64,000 nucleotides of DNA from Tildeniella torsiva UHER 1998/13D (GTDB lineage Bacteria; Cyanobacteriota; Cyanobacteriia; Phormidesmidales; Phormidesmidaceae), in the NCBI GenBank assembly GCA_019358835.1, contig JAHHIH010000012.1, positions 1-64,000 of the forward strand. The letters are read 5' to 3'. The position numbers and the translations under genes are program-made. Within the stretch, counting starts at the first letter, position 1; each line of letters starts with the position of its first letter. The notes under the pieces were generated by a model. It did no database searches. It was not told the DNA's origin and worked only from the letters and a program-made list of their open reading frames with translations. This document shows, piece by piece, positions 48,471 to 57,142 of this stretch.

Positions 48471-49892
48471 CTAGACGTCGGCCAACTCTGGGTCTGCTGC
48501 ACCGCCAGATTGTGGGCCTTGGGGCAATAGCCAGCTCAGTAGAATAGCCGTTAGGCCACCGGTTGAGGTGGCTGAGGCAAACATATTTTTAATGACGGCG
48601 GGCTGGTTGGCAAACAGCTCTGGTACAAATACGACCCCTAGGCCCGCCGCCAGGGAGCCCGCAATGATGATGGTGGCCCGCCGATCTAAATGCTCAGAGG
48701 CGACAATCTTGACGCCCGCAACAGCGATCGACCCAAACATGACCGTTGTTGCACCGCCCAAAACCGGCTGAGGAATAGATTGAAACGCACCACTGACGAT
48801 GGGCAACAGCCCTAGCAGCGCTAGAATGGCAGCGACGAAAAACCCGACGTAGCGGCTGCCTACCCCCGTCATTTGAATGACACCTGTGTTTTGGCTAAAG
48901 GTGGTAATCGGAAAGGTGTTGAGCAATGCCGCCAAAGACGAGTTTAGGCCATCGGCCAGTACCCCAGCCTTGATACGGCGAATGTAGACAGGACCGGTGA
49001 TGGGTTCTTTAGAGACTAGGGAGGTGGCGGTTAAATCGCCCACCGATTCGATCGCCGTCAGCGGAAAAAGAATTAGAAACGGAATTAAAGCACCAAAGTC
49101 AAAACTCATGCCGTAGCGGAACGGTACTGGCAGGCTAATTAAAGGCAGTTCCTGGAAAATGCTGAAATTGACCATGCCCATAAAGGCAGAGACAATATAG
49201 CCTGCGATAAGACCAATAGCGATCGCCCCCATGCGCACATACTGGTTCTTAGATAAGGTCAAAACAATCACGATTAAGAATACGCCCACTCCCAGAGCCA
49301 TATTCTGAGTGTTGGCAAAAGTGCCATTGTTGAGGGCTGCGGGGCCACCGGCCATGCTTGTCACCCCCGTCTTAAGCAGGCTTAACCCAATTAACATCAC
49401 TAGGGTGCCAGACACAATTGGTGTGACGATCTTACTGAGCAAATGCAAAAATCGGCTCAGAATGACATTGGTGAATGCGCCAAAAAAGCAAACACCAAAA
49501 ATAAGCGACAGAGCCTGCTCTGGGGTTCTGCCAGCATCAATGGCGGTGCCTGCTACGCCCAATATAGATCCCAAAAATGCAAAGCTAGTGCCCTGTAAAC
49601 TCAGCAAACCAGACCCCACTGGGCCAAAAGTTTTGCATTGAATAAACGTGCAAATTCCGGAGGCTAGCAGCGACATGCTGATAATAAAACTAGTATTAGC
49701 TGCATCGAGGCCCAGGCTAGTGCTAATAATTAGCGGCGGCGTTACAATACCAACGAATGCTGCCAAAACATGCTGAACCGCGACGAAAACAGACTCAAAA
49801 AACGGTGGCCTATCGTAAAGCCGATAGAGAAGCTCTGAACCGCTTGCATTTGAATCTGTCGATAGTTCGGGGAAAGATTGAACGTCAGACAA
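48471..49892 (-). CDS. NCS2 family nucleobase permease (xanthine/uracil type)
   Basis: About 473 residues with twelve or more helices. Family motifs are AIESVGDLTATS (TM8) and NTFPITTFSQNTGVIQMTGV (TM10, with the NTG motif), typical of UraA/XanP/UacT-type cation symporters. Start choice: the open frame reaches a GTG at 49931, but a TTG at 49892 is preceded by a perfect GGAGG with eight bases of spacing, so TTG is preferred. It probably imports xanthine, urate or uracil; which one cannot be told. Confidence 0.9.
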   Translation of the reverse strand: MSDVQSFPELSTDSNASGSELLYRLYDRPPFFESVFVAVQHVLAAFVGIVTPPLIISTSLGLDAANTSFIISMSLLASGICTFIQCKTFGPVGSGLLSLQGTSFAFLGSILGVAGTAIDAGRTPEQALSLIFGVCFFGAFTNVILSRFLHLLSKIVTPIVSGTLVMLIGLSLLKTGVTSMAGGPAALNNGTFANTQNMALGVGVFLIVIVLTLSKNQYVRMGAIAIGLIAGYIVSAFMGMVNFSIFQELPLISLPVPFRYGMSFDFGALIPFLILFPLTAIESVGDLTATSLVSKEPITGPVYIRRIKAGVLADGLNSSLAALLNTFPITTFSQNTGVIQMTGVGSRYVGFFVAAILALLGLLPIVSGAFQSIPQPVLGGATTVMFGSIAVAGVKIVASEHLDRRATIIIAGSLAAGLGVVFVPELFANQPAVIKNMFASATSTGGLTAILLSWLLPQGPQSGGAADPELADV

Positions 49893-50390
49893 TTTAGGAT
49901 CCTCCGGAGGAGAAATATCTTCTTGGCGCACAAAAAACTTGATGAAAAGCTAATGCTGCCATTTTTCATTAAGCTGAGCCATTACATTATAGGTTCGAAC
50001 AATCAGTCCAAAAAGTAGCAAGGTTTACAAACATTTGCCAGAATTTTTCTGTTGAGAGCAAGGAAAAAACAACTCCTTTAAATAAAGGTCTCTCAAACCT
50101 CGCAATAACTTGAGTAGGCGACAGCAGTTACAGCAGTTCTTGATGGAGTGAGGTACACAACTGCTGAGTTCTAGATCCCCCCAGTACTTTTGTGTCTAAG
50201 TTTCACTCTGTTTCCCCCTTGTCAAGGGAGCAGGGGGATGATCGCAACTTACTTGGCCCGAGTGAAATCCGCTATAAAACTAGCAGTGTAATTTCTATAG
50301 CGACAAACGCAGGAATTAGCTCAGGTACGACATGGAGGATAATGCCTGTATCATCAGCAAGATGTTTCCTCCAATGGGGAGAAATGCTAT
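49893..50390. other. 498-base intergenic region between permease and acetyltransferase genes
   Basis: It holds the divergent promoters. A CCCCCTTGTCAAGGGAGCAG region near 50216-50240 may form a hairpin. No small gene with good expression signals was found. Confidence 0.4.
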
Positions 50391-50948
50391 ATGGCGCAGA
50401 CCGAGCGAGAGAAGATGCTGGCGGGCCAACTGTACCTGGGATTCGATCCGGAGCTGGTGGCGCGGCGACGACAGGCCCAGGAGCAGCTATACGAGTTCAA
50501 CCATGCTCGGCCTGGGGAGATTGAGGTGCGGCGGTCGGTGGTGCGATCGCTCTTCCACACCATTGGCCCCAACTTCGAGATCACGCCGCCCTTTTTCTGC
50601 GACTACGGCAGCCACATTCGCGCCGGCAAAAACCTCTACATCAACGCTTACTGCACCATTCTCGACTGCAACTGGGTGACCATTGGCGACAATGTGCTGA
50701 TCGCGCCGAATGTGCAGATCTACACCGCCTATCACCCCACCGACCCCACCGTGCGGCTGACCGGGCTAGAGCTGGCGGCCCCCATTACCATCGGCAACAA
50801 TGTGTGGCTAGGCGGCGGCGTCATTGTCTGCCCAGGGGTGACCATTGGCGATAACACAACCATCGGTGCGGGCAGCGTGGTGAGCAAGTCGATTCCGGCC
50901 AACGTGGTCGCCGTGGGCAACCCCTGCCGGGTGGTGCGCGAGGTTTAA
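50391..50948 (+). CDS. maltose/galactoside O-acetyltransferase-like protein
   Basis: 185 residues. An N-terminal MacA-type helix region (EREKMLAGQLYLGFDPELV) is followed by a left-handed beta-helix of hexapeptide repeats (ITIGNNVWLGGGVIVCPG, VTIGDNTTIGAGSVV). The catalytic histidine is in TAYHPTDP. Related enzymes move acetyl from acetyl-CoA to maltose, galactosides or Nod factors. A GGGGAG precedes the ATG at 50391. Confidence 0.9.
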   Translation: MAQTEREKMLAGQLYLGFDPELVARRRQAQEQLYEFNHARPGEIEVRRSVVRSLFHTIGPNFEITPPFFCDYGSHIRAGKNLYINAYCTILDCNWVTIGDNVLIAPNVQIYTAYHPTDPTVRLTGLELAAPITIGNNVWLGGGVIVCPGVTIGDNTTIGAGSVVSKSIPANVVAVGNPCRVVREV

Positions 50949-51141
50949 AGGAGCTGAAAAATTACGCCATATTATCGTTGCCTTTTGAACCATTTTGGCC
51001 TTCTGCGATCGGCCTGCCGATGGATTTTCTATGGATAACGTATCGAGTAAAAATCTGCCTCTTGATTTGGCCTCCTAATGACACGCCTTAGAGCAGATTG
51101 GGAACACTAAACTCAAATTTAGTTATCTACGGATCCGAGTT

Positions 51142-53367
51142 ATGGCAATGTCTACTTCTAAAACATGTGCTTGTCATACTATTGGTCGATGTCCGGTTGG
51201 ACAGGCCGGTAGGCTTTTTCTCTGGTTTCCAGTACCCCACACCCTTGCAAAAGTCATTCCTTTTCTGAAAAAGGAGTCGTTAGAGTTTGAACTTATGCAG
51301 GAACGACCAGGGTTGAGTTTAGCCTGCAAATCTGGCCAAGCCCAAGACATTGCCCGTAACTTAGGTCAACTTGTAGCGCCGAGAGAGTTAAAAGAAACCC
51401 AAGTTTTGTTTGTTCGAGGTGTCGTTCAGCCGCAATTACAAGATTTTAGCGACATGGCCTCACTTCAGCAGTTTATCAAGTTCAGCCAGGCTGATTGGCT
51501 GATAGATATGTTGGCAGCCAATCGCTTTACCAGCCATTTTCAGCCGATTGTTTCGATTCAAGACACCTCTGAAATTTATGGGTATGAATCTCTTTTTCGA
51601 GGGCTAGACGAGCAGGGTAACGTCGTCATGCCCGGCCCCATCTTTGAACTGGCAACGGAAGCTGGATTGCTGCCGCAGCTGGATCGGGCGGCACGCCTGA
51701 GCACAATTGCCCAGGCCCGTCAGCATGACTTGACAGGACGTATTTTCATCAATTTTTCCCCCACCGCTCTGTACGATCCGGTGTCTTGTCTGCGGAGCAC
51801 CGTAGATGCCATTGATAAAGCCGGAATTCGTCATGAGCAGGTTGTATTTGAAGTAGTAGAGTCAGATAACCCTCAGGATTTGGTCCACCTTAGAACCGTG
51901 CTGAGATATTATCGAGATGCCGGTTTTGGGGTGGCTCTGGATGATTTAGGGTCTGGCTATTCTGGCCTAAACTTACTGCATCAGCTGCGACCCGATTTCA
52001 TTAAATTGGATATGGAGCTGGTTCGCGATGTTCATCAGGATCTCTACAAAGCTTCCATCACTGAAAAACTTTTAGAAATTGCTCAGAAGCTCAACATTCA
52101 AACGGTTGCGGAAGGCATTGAATGCGTTGAAGAGCTGAACTGGCTTCAGGAGCGGGGTGCAAACTTTGCCCAAGGCTATTTGATTGCGAAACCGGGTGCG
52201 GTGCCGATTAAGACGACTCCCCATTTTGACCCCACGCCAGTGATTCGAGAGGAGGGTCGAGAGGCTGTGACGTTGAGGCAGCCCTCGGTGCAGCATCAAA
52301 GCGAGTCTGAGCGCATTGTGGCGGCAGTCACCCAGCGCATTCGGCAGTCGCTGGATCTAACCGAAATTCTTCAGACTACCGCCGATGAAGTGCGGCAGCT
52401 GTTTGAGGTAGACCGAGTGGTGATTTATCGCTTTGAACCCGATTGGAGCGGGCTGGTGGCGGTGGAGTCTCTAGCGGCAGGGAGTCCATCTATTTTGGGC
52501 TTCCACGTGATGGATACCTGCTTTCAGACGACCCACGCAGCTTTCTACCAAGAGGGCAACACCAGAGCCATTGAAAATATTGAAACCGCCGGGCTGCAAC
52601 CCTGCCATGTAGAACTGCTGCAGAGCTTAAAAATTCGAGCCAATTTGATCGTGCCCATTTTGCAAAAGGAGCGGTTGTGGGGACTTTTAATTGCGCACCA
52701 GTGCACCCATCCCCGGCGGTGGCAGCAGTCTGAGGTAAATTTGTTTTACCAGCTGGCCAGTCAGGCTGCGATCGCCATTCAGCAGTCGGAGCTTTACCAC
52801 CAGCTGCAAACCGCCAACCAAGAGCTACAGCGCCTGGCTTCGGTGGATGGGTTGACCCAGGTGGCCAATCGCCGCTGTTTTGACGACCGGCTCAATGCCG
52901 AGTGGCAGCGGCTGGCCCGAGAGCAAGCCCCCCTATCGCTGATTTTGTGCGATGTAGACTGCTTCAAACTTTACAACGATACCTACGGCCACCTGGGGGG
53001 CGATGATGCGCTGCGGCAGGTGGCTAGTGCTATTGCTCAAACCGCTAAACGCCCGTCCGATTTGGTGGCCCGCTACGGGGGCGAAGAGTTTGCGGTTATT
53101 TTGCCAAATACCACTGCCGAGGGGGCGATCGCTACTGTCAAAGCCATTCAGGCTAATTTGGCGGCATTACAACTGCCCCACCCCCAATCTCAGTCCAGCG
53201 ACCTGATGACACTGAGCTTTGGCGTCGCAACGGTCGTGCCCCAGGGCCAGTTGTCTTCGGCAACGTTGATCGCCACCGCTGATCAAGGCCTTTACCAAGC
53301 AAAAGCCCGAGGAAAAAACTGTGCGGTGCAGATGAGCTACGGAGAAATAGCGGCGTCATCTCGATGA
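51142..53367 (+). CDS. EAL-cyanobacteriochrome GAF-GGDEF light-sensing c-di-GMP protein
   Basis: 741 residues. Order: an N-terminal Cys-containing segment (CACHTIGRC), EAL domain (about 120-350; the EAL position reads ESL at 149-151, LDDLGSGYSG and AEGIE kept), GAF (about 395-550) and GGDEF (about 565-735; GGEEF 646-650, with an RPSD inhibitory site five residues before it). The GAF has the DXCF motif DTCF (C460) and the Cys-His pair at C488-H489, 28 residues apart. This is the hallmark of DXCF cyanobacteriochromes, which bind a bilin and respond to blue/green light. It should be a light-controlled c-di-GMP switch. Confidence 0.9.
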   Translation: MAMSTSKTCACHTIGRCPVGQAGRLFLWFPVPHTLAKVIPFLKKESLEFELMQERPGLSLACKSGQAQDIARNLGQLVAPRELKETQVLFVRGVVQPQLQDFSDMASLQQFIKFSQADWLIDMLAANRFTSHFQPIVSIQDTSEIYGYESLFRGLDEQGNVVMPGPIFELATEAGLLPQLDRAARLSTIAQARQHDLTGRIFINFSPTALYDPVSCLRSTVDAIDKAGIRHEQVVFEVVESDNPQDLVHLRTVLRYYRDAGFGVALDDLGSGYSGLNLLHQLRPDFIKLDMELVRDVHQDLYKASITEKLLEIAQKLNIQTVAEGIECVEELNWLQERGANFAQGYLIAKPGAVPIKTTPHFDPTPVIREEGREAVTLRQPSVQHQSESERIVAAVTQRIRQSLDLTEILQTTADEVRQLFEVDRVVIYRFEPDWSGLVAVESLAAGSPSILGFHVMDTCFQTTHAAFYQEGNTRAIENIETAGLQPCHVELLQSLKIRANLIVPILQKERLWGLLIAHQCTHPRRWQQSEVNLFYQLASQAAIAIQQSELYHQLQTANQELQRLASVDGLTQVANRRCFDDRLNAEWQRLAREQAPLSLILCDVDCFKLYNDTYGHLGGDDALRQVASAIAQTAKRPSDLVARYGGEEFAVILPNTTAEGAIATVKAIQANLAALQLPHPQSQSSDLMTLSFGVATVVPQGQLSSATLIATADQGLYQAKARGKNCAVQMSYGEIAASSR

Positions 53368-53542
53368 TTTGCCCTGGTGATGGACTTGACCCTGAGATTT
53401 TGAAGTTGTCCACAGGCAGGGTTTTCAACCATCTATCACCGGTCCGCAGACCAATGCCGAAGCTGCAACAACTTAGCCTGCGCCTTGGGAACTCGGGAGG
53501 CGATCGCGGGTCAGAGAAACTGCGCAGCACGGTGAACCGTTG

Positions 53543-54148
53543 ATGAGATTAGTTTTACGCCGTTCTATCGAGGAGGCTAGAGGGATCGCCAGACTGCTCT
53601 TTGCGGTGGCCACCGCTGGCCTAGCGGTGGGAGTTTGGGGGCTTTGGCATGGAGACAACTGGGGCCTAACACCAGCGCGCGCCGCTCAGCGAGACGGGTT
53701 TTGTGAAAACGCCCCAGTCATCAAAGCCCAGCGGCAAACCGCCACCACGGCGATTGTTGTCTGTCAGGGGTTGCCAGGTGCCTTAGATGGTGGGCATGTG
53801 GTGGTTTCGCGGTTGCCTTGGGGACTGTGGTGGGCCTCTCCCCAGGGGGCAAACTTTAGCTACCGCTCTCCCGATGCCGTTTCAACCGAGTGGGTAGACT
53901 ACGTTCACTATGGCCCCACTCAAAGTGCACAAACGTCGCTGATTTTGCTGGGCCGCAGCCTTTCTGCGGACGTGGCTGCTGTAGAAGCCCGCTTGAGCGA
54001 TGGTGGAACGCTAAAAAATGAGGTCACCGACGGCTTGTTTGTCTTTGATGCGCCCATTCGGGCTGTCGGGGTCAAGGTCGATGAGCTCAGGCTCATTGGG
54101 CACGATAACCAGGTTATGCAGCACATTGAGGTGAAGCCAGGTTACTGA
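53543..54148 (+). CDS. 201-aa protein with N-terminal membrane anchor, unknown function
   Basis: From the ATG at 53543. One hydrophobic segment (about residues 19-37) may be an anchor or signal peptide ending near ARAAQ. The rest is a soluble beta-rich domain holding two cysteines (DGFCENAP and VVCQGLPG) that may form a disulfide in the periplasm. No family was recognised. It is convergent with the TIGR02588 gene. Confidence 0.65.
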   Translation: MRLVLRRSIEEARGIARLLFAVATAGLAVGVWGLWHGDNWGLTPARAAQRDGFCENAPVIKAQRQTATTAIVVCQGLPGALDGGHVVVSRLPWGLWWASPQGANFSYRSPDAVSTEWVDYVHYGPTQSAQTSLILLGRSLSADVAAVEARLSDGGTLKNEVTDGLFVFDAPIRAVGVKVDELRLIGHDNQVMQHIEVKPGY

Positions 54149-54187
54149 GCTTCGACAACCGTAGAAAATGCCCAACCTCCAAAAAAC

Positions 54188-54565
54188 TCAGGGTTTTTGG
54201 TAACTGATTACGCGCACGGATGCGGTCGAAGGCTCTTCGCTGAAGATCAAGAACCCTTCGGCTTCGGAGTGGGCGGGAATGAAGTCAAAGGTGGTGGAGG
54301 CCACTTCTTCAGGGCTGGTCGTTTCGAGGGTACCTTCGACGGTAACTTCGGCGGCGGTGGCATCGCCTTCGTTCTTGATGGTAATGGGGAGGTAATAGTG
54401 ATCCTGGGCGGGCCGCACTTCACCTGGTTCCACCGTAAATTCGGCGGGTTTAAGCGATGGGTTAAGCCACAGCGAAGCCACCGTAGCAACCACAGCCGAC
54501 AACAGCGTCAGAGAAATACCGAGGGAAAACCATTCAGCTCGATTGCGGATGGGCTTTTCAGACAT
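54188..54565 (-). CDS. TIGR02588 family protein
   Basis: 125 residues: an N-terminal membrane helix (about 12-33), then a beta-rich periplasmic domain with the ITIKNEGDATAAEVTVEG strand pair, typical of the TIGR02588 family. Members occur next to TIGR02587 proteins, as here. No activity is known. The pair is co-oriented with 14 bases between them. Confidence 0.85.
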   Translation of the reverse strand: MSEKPIRNRAEWFSLGISLTLLSAVVATVASLWLNPSLKPAEFTVEPGEVRPAQDHYYLPITIKNEGDATAAEVTVEGTLETTSPEEVASTTFDFIPAHSEAEGFLIFSEEPSTASVRVISYQKP

Positions 54566-54579
54566 GGGAGTTTAGGAAT

Positions 54580-55431
54580 TTATACAGCTAGGCGGCCGGC
54601 CGCACCGCCGATGGTGCAGGGCAGGGCCAATACGATGATATAGCTCACCCACTGGTTAATTGGGTCGCCCACGCGAACGACCTGGAACAGCCATAGCATG
54701 AGTGCTGACGCAGCTAGGGCAATCAGGTAAGCGGCCACGGTCTCGCTGAGTGGGCTTTGGAACAAGCCAGACTGCGCTCGGCGCTGTCGCTGAGCGCCAA
54801 AATTGGCCTCAAACACAATGATGTACGACAGCAGCAGCGAACTAGCCATCAGCAGCAGCAGGCGTGTGGGATCGAGTGAGCTGGAAATCAATGGGATTTC
54901 GTCGGTAGGCGCGATGGTGGAGCCAATGATGATCGCGCCCAGGAGGGCAGCCCCGGCATCCGACAGCGTGCTCCTCAAGGGGTGTTTACGCTGGGCGGAG
55001 TCGGCCTCCTCGTCATCGGTTTTCAGCAACAGGTTGTTGGCAATGCCAACCCCAATCGCAAAGGGCAGCGACAGGGTAATCAGCCGACCCATGATGGCGT
55101 CTATGCCGGTCTCAACGTGAAGGATGTCGAGCAATGTGAGGCTAAGGGTGGCGCTGAAGAGGGCGATCGCCAGCCCCTCGGCACTTTCGACGAGAATCTG
55201 GGTGCGGGTGCGAGGCTGCTCGGCGCGAAACCCACCTTTGATATTCAGCAGCACCAGGGCCAGGTAGGCCATGCCCAAAATCAGCATCATGCGCGGCGGC
55301 GAGGTGAAATTGCCCTTCCACCAGACCTCCATGGTGTAGAGAAAGGGGGCCCCAAACATAAACGCTCCGGCGATGCCGCGCATCAAATCGCTAAATTCGG
55401 TCTGCCAGTCCTGGACTTTAATTCGTACCAT
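54580..55431 (-). CDS. TIGR02587 family membrane protein
   Basis: 283 residues from the ATG at 55431 with seven or so membrane helices, among them RGIAGAFMFGAPFLYTMEVW. This is the putative integral membrane protein family TIGR02587, found mainly in cyanobacteria and some proteobacteria beside TIGR02588. The function is unknown. It is the upstream gene of the pair and begins 68 bases after the ribokinase stop codon on the same strand. Confidence 0.87.
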   Translation of the reverse strand: MVRIKVQDWQTEFSDLMRGIAGAFMFGAPFLYTMEVWWKGNFTSPPRMMLILGMAYLALVLLNIKGGFRAEQPRTRTQILVESAEGLAIALFSATLSLTLLDILHVETGIDAIMGRLITLSLPFAIGVGIANNLLLKTDDEEADSAQRKHPLRSTLSDAGAALLGAIIIGSTIAPTDEIPLISSSLDPTRLLLLMASSLLLSYIIVFEANFGAQRQRRAQSGLFQSPLSETVAAYLIALAASALMLWLFQVVRVGDPINQWVSYIIVLALPCTIGGAAGRLAV

Positions 55432-55499
55432 GCCATCAATTGCTGAGGTTGCCTCTAAGTTTGGCAGATTCCGAGCACAGCGGCGTACCAAATCCGAGG

Positions 55500-56447
55500 T
55501 TAGAGGTGCTTGGGGCCGCTGCGCAGAGCCGCTACTCGCGATCGCTCGGGCATAGACGACTGTGCCCCCGGCACCATCACCGACGCGGCGGCGACGGCAC
55601 TGGCAAACTCCACCGCCGCCTCTAGATCCATCGCTTCGGCGAGGGCCACGGCCAGGCCACCGTTAAAGGCATCCCCGGCGGCCACGGTGTCCACAGCCTT
55701 GACCGGCAGCGCTGGCTGATGGAAGGTGCGATGGTTTTCGGCGACCACAGCGCCCAGCTCCCCCAGCTTGACGATGGCGATCGCAACCCCGCGCTGCACC
55801 AGCTGCTGAGCGGCGGCGGTGGCGGTGGCAACATCGGTCACCGCTAGCCCGGTGAGCTGACTGGCTTCGACCTGGTTGGGGGTGAGAATATCTACGGTTC
55901 TGAAGAACTCGGGCGGCAGGTCAGTGCGGGCGGGGGCCGGATCGACAATCACCGTTGCCCCCTGGGCCTTGGCGGCCTTGGCAGCGACCATAACCAGCGG
56001 CAGCGGCACCTCAAACTGAAGCAGCACCAGGTCGCCGTGCCGCAGCCGAGCCGTAAGGCGATCGACATCTCCATCGCTGATTTGGCCGTTGGCACCGGGG
56101 ACGACCACGATGGTGTTTTGGCCCGCGCTATCGACGGCGATCGCCGCCACCCCCGTCGATACCTCCCCGTCCGTTGCCACCCCGCTGGCATCGACCCCCG
56201 CTCCCTGCAACCCCTCAATGAGCTGGCGGCCAAAGTCATCCTCGCCGACTCGACCGATCATGGTTGTGGGTGCCCCCAGCCGTGCCGCCGCCACTGCCTG
56301 GTTGCCCCCCTTGCCGCCGGGCAGCGTTGCAAAATGGGTGCCTAAAATGGTTTCCCCCGGCTGGGGCAGGCGGGGCGTCTGACAGACCAGATCCATATTG
56401 AGGCTGCCAAAAACGTGAATGGTCTTGGGCAATGGGTTAGGGGTCAT
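55500..56447 (-). CDS. rbsK: ribokinase
   Basis: 315 residues of the PfkB/ribokinase family, phosphorylating D-ribose to ribose 5-phosphate. The substrate-binding GSLNMD and LPGGKGGNQA motifs and the signature DTVAAGDAFNGG with catalytic Asp259 are present. It starts at ATG 56447. With the CNT transporter downstream on the other strand it fits use of ribose from nucleosides. TIGR02587/TIGR02588 follow on the same strand. Confidence 0.92.
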   Translation of the reverse strand: MTPNPLPKTIHVFGSLNMDLVCQTPRLPQPGETILGTHFATLPGGKGGNQAVAAARLGAPTTMIGRVGEDDFGRQLIEGLQGAGVDASGVATDGEVSTGVAAIAVDSAGQNTIVVVPGANGQISDGDVDRLTARLRHGDLVLLQFEVPLPLVMVAAKAAKAQGATVIVDPAPARTDLPPEFFRTVDILTPNQVEASQLTGLAVTDVATATAAAQQLVQRGVAIAIVKLGELGAVVAENHRTFHQPALPVKAVDTVAAGDAFNGGLAVALAEAMDLEAAVEFASAVAAASVMVPGAQSSMPERSRVAALRSGPKHL

Positions 56448-56536
56448 CGGTAAAGGGCGTTTGCAGGTTTGAGCGTTTGAACGTTCGAGGGTTTGGGCGT
56501 TGGCGCAAAAGGGGGATCGACTGCGCTCAACGTCGC

Positions 56537-56809
56537 TTAAAACAGCTCTCGGTCGTCGTCATCGTCGAGGGTGCTGTAGGGCGATGGGGGGCGATCGCTG
56601 CTCCAGGCCCACCAGGGCGTTTCACATTCGCCGCAGTGGTAAAACTCCTGCCACTTGCGGCGGTGGTCGGTGCCGTAGACAGGCGATCGCCGGTTGATCC
56701 AAACGGCTTTGGCTTGGCGGCTCTCGGCCCCGCACTGGGGGCAGCAAAACTCGGTGGCGTGGGTGGCAGACTCAGCCCAATCGGGCGGAAAAGGGGAAAA
56801 AGCTTCCAT
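56537..56809 (-). CDS. 90-aa zinc-ribbon protein
   Basis: From the ATG at 56809 (MEAFSPFPPDW). Two CxxC pairs (CCPQCG near residues 22-26 and YHCGECE near 58-62) form a probable zinc ribbon. It ends with a strongly acidic DDDDDRELF tail. No enzymatic domain. The function is unknown; it may bind nucleic acid or protein. Confidence 0.68.
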   Translation of the reverse strand: MEAFSPFPPDWAESATHATEFCCPQCGAESRQAKAVWINRRSPVYGTDHRRKWQEFYHCGECETPWWAWSSDRPPSPYSTLDDDDDRELF

Positions 56810-56948
56810 AGTTTGGAGCGGTGGGTCAGTTCTATTATGGGCCAGGGGCGAAGTCTGAGGTATCAAACTTCGGAGGGTCACGCTGTAAAGGGAGGCTGGG
56901 GCAAAGGCAGGTTTTGGGAGGGATGGTTAGAGCGTTGAAAGGTTTGAA

Positions 56949-56990
56949 GGTTTTGAGGTCGAAAGGTTTTGAGGTCGAAAGGTTTTGAGC
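56949..56990. repeat. 16-bp tandem repeat
   Basis: Two full copies of GGTTTTGAGGTCGAAA and a partial third. The flanking 56.94-57.05 kb stretch contains more short CCAAC/GTTGG-like runs (GCCAACCTGCCAACC), giving a low-complexity spacer before the transporter gene. Confidence 0.7.
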
Positions 56991-57142
56991 AGAGTTAACA
57001 GGCCAACTTGCCAACCTGCCAACCTTCAAACTTGCCAACCCCATTAGTTAAATTCTGCGGCGGTTCGGTTTGTGATCGGCGTTCTTCGGCATAATCGGTG
57101 GCAGGCTCGCCAATTTTGGGCCAAAAGGAGAATGAGCACCGC

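Noticed and set aside
50342-50524. small ORF with GGAGG before the acetyltransferase gene
   Set aside because: It has an SD but overlaps the acetyltransferase start region out of frame and shows no protein-like pattern.
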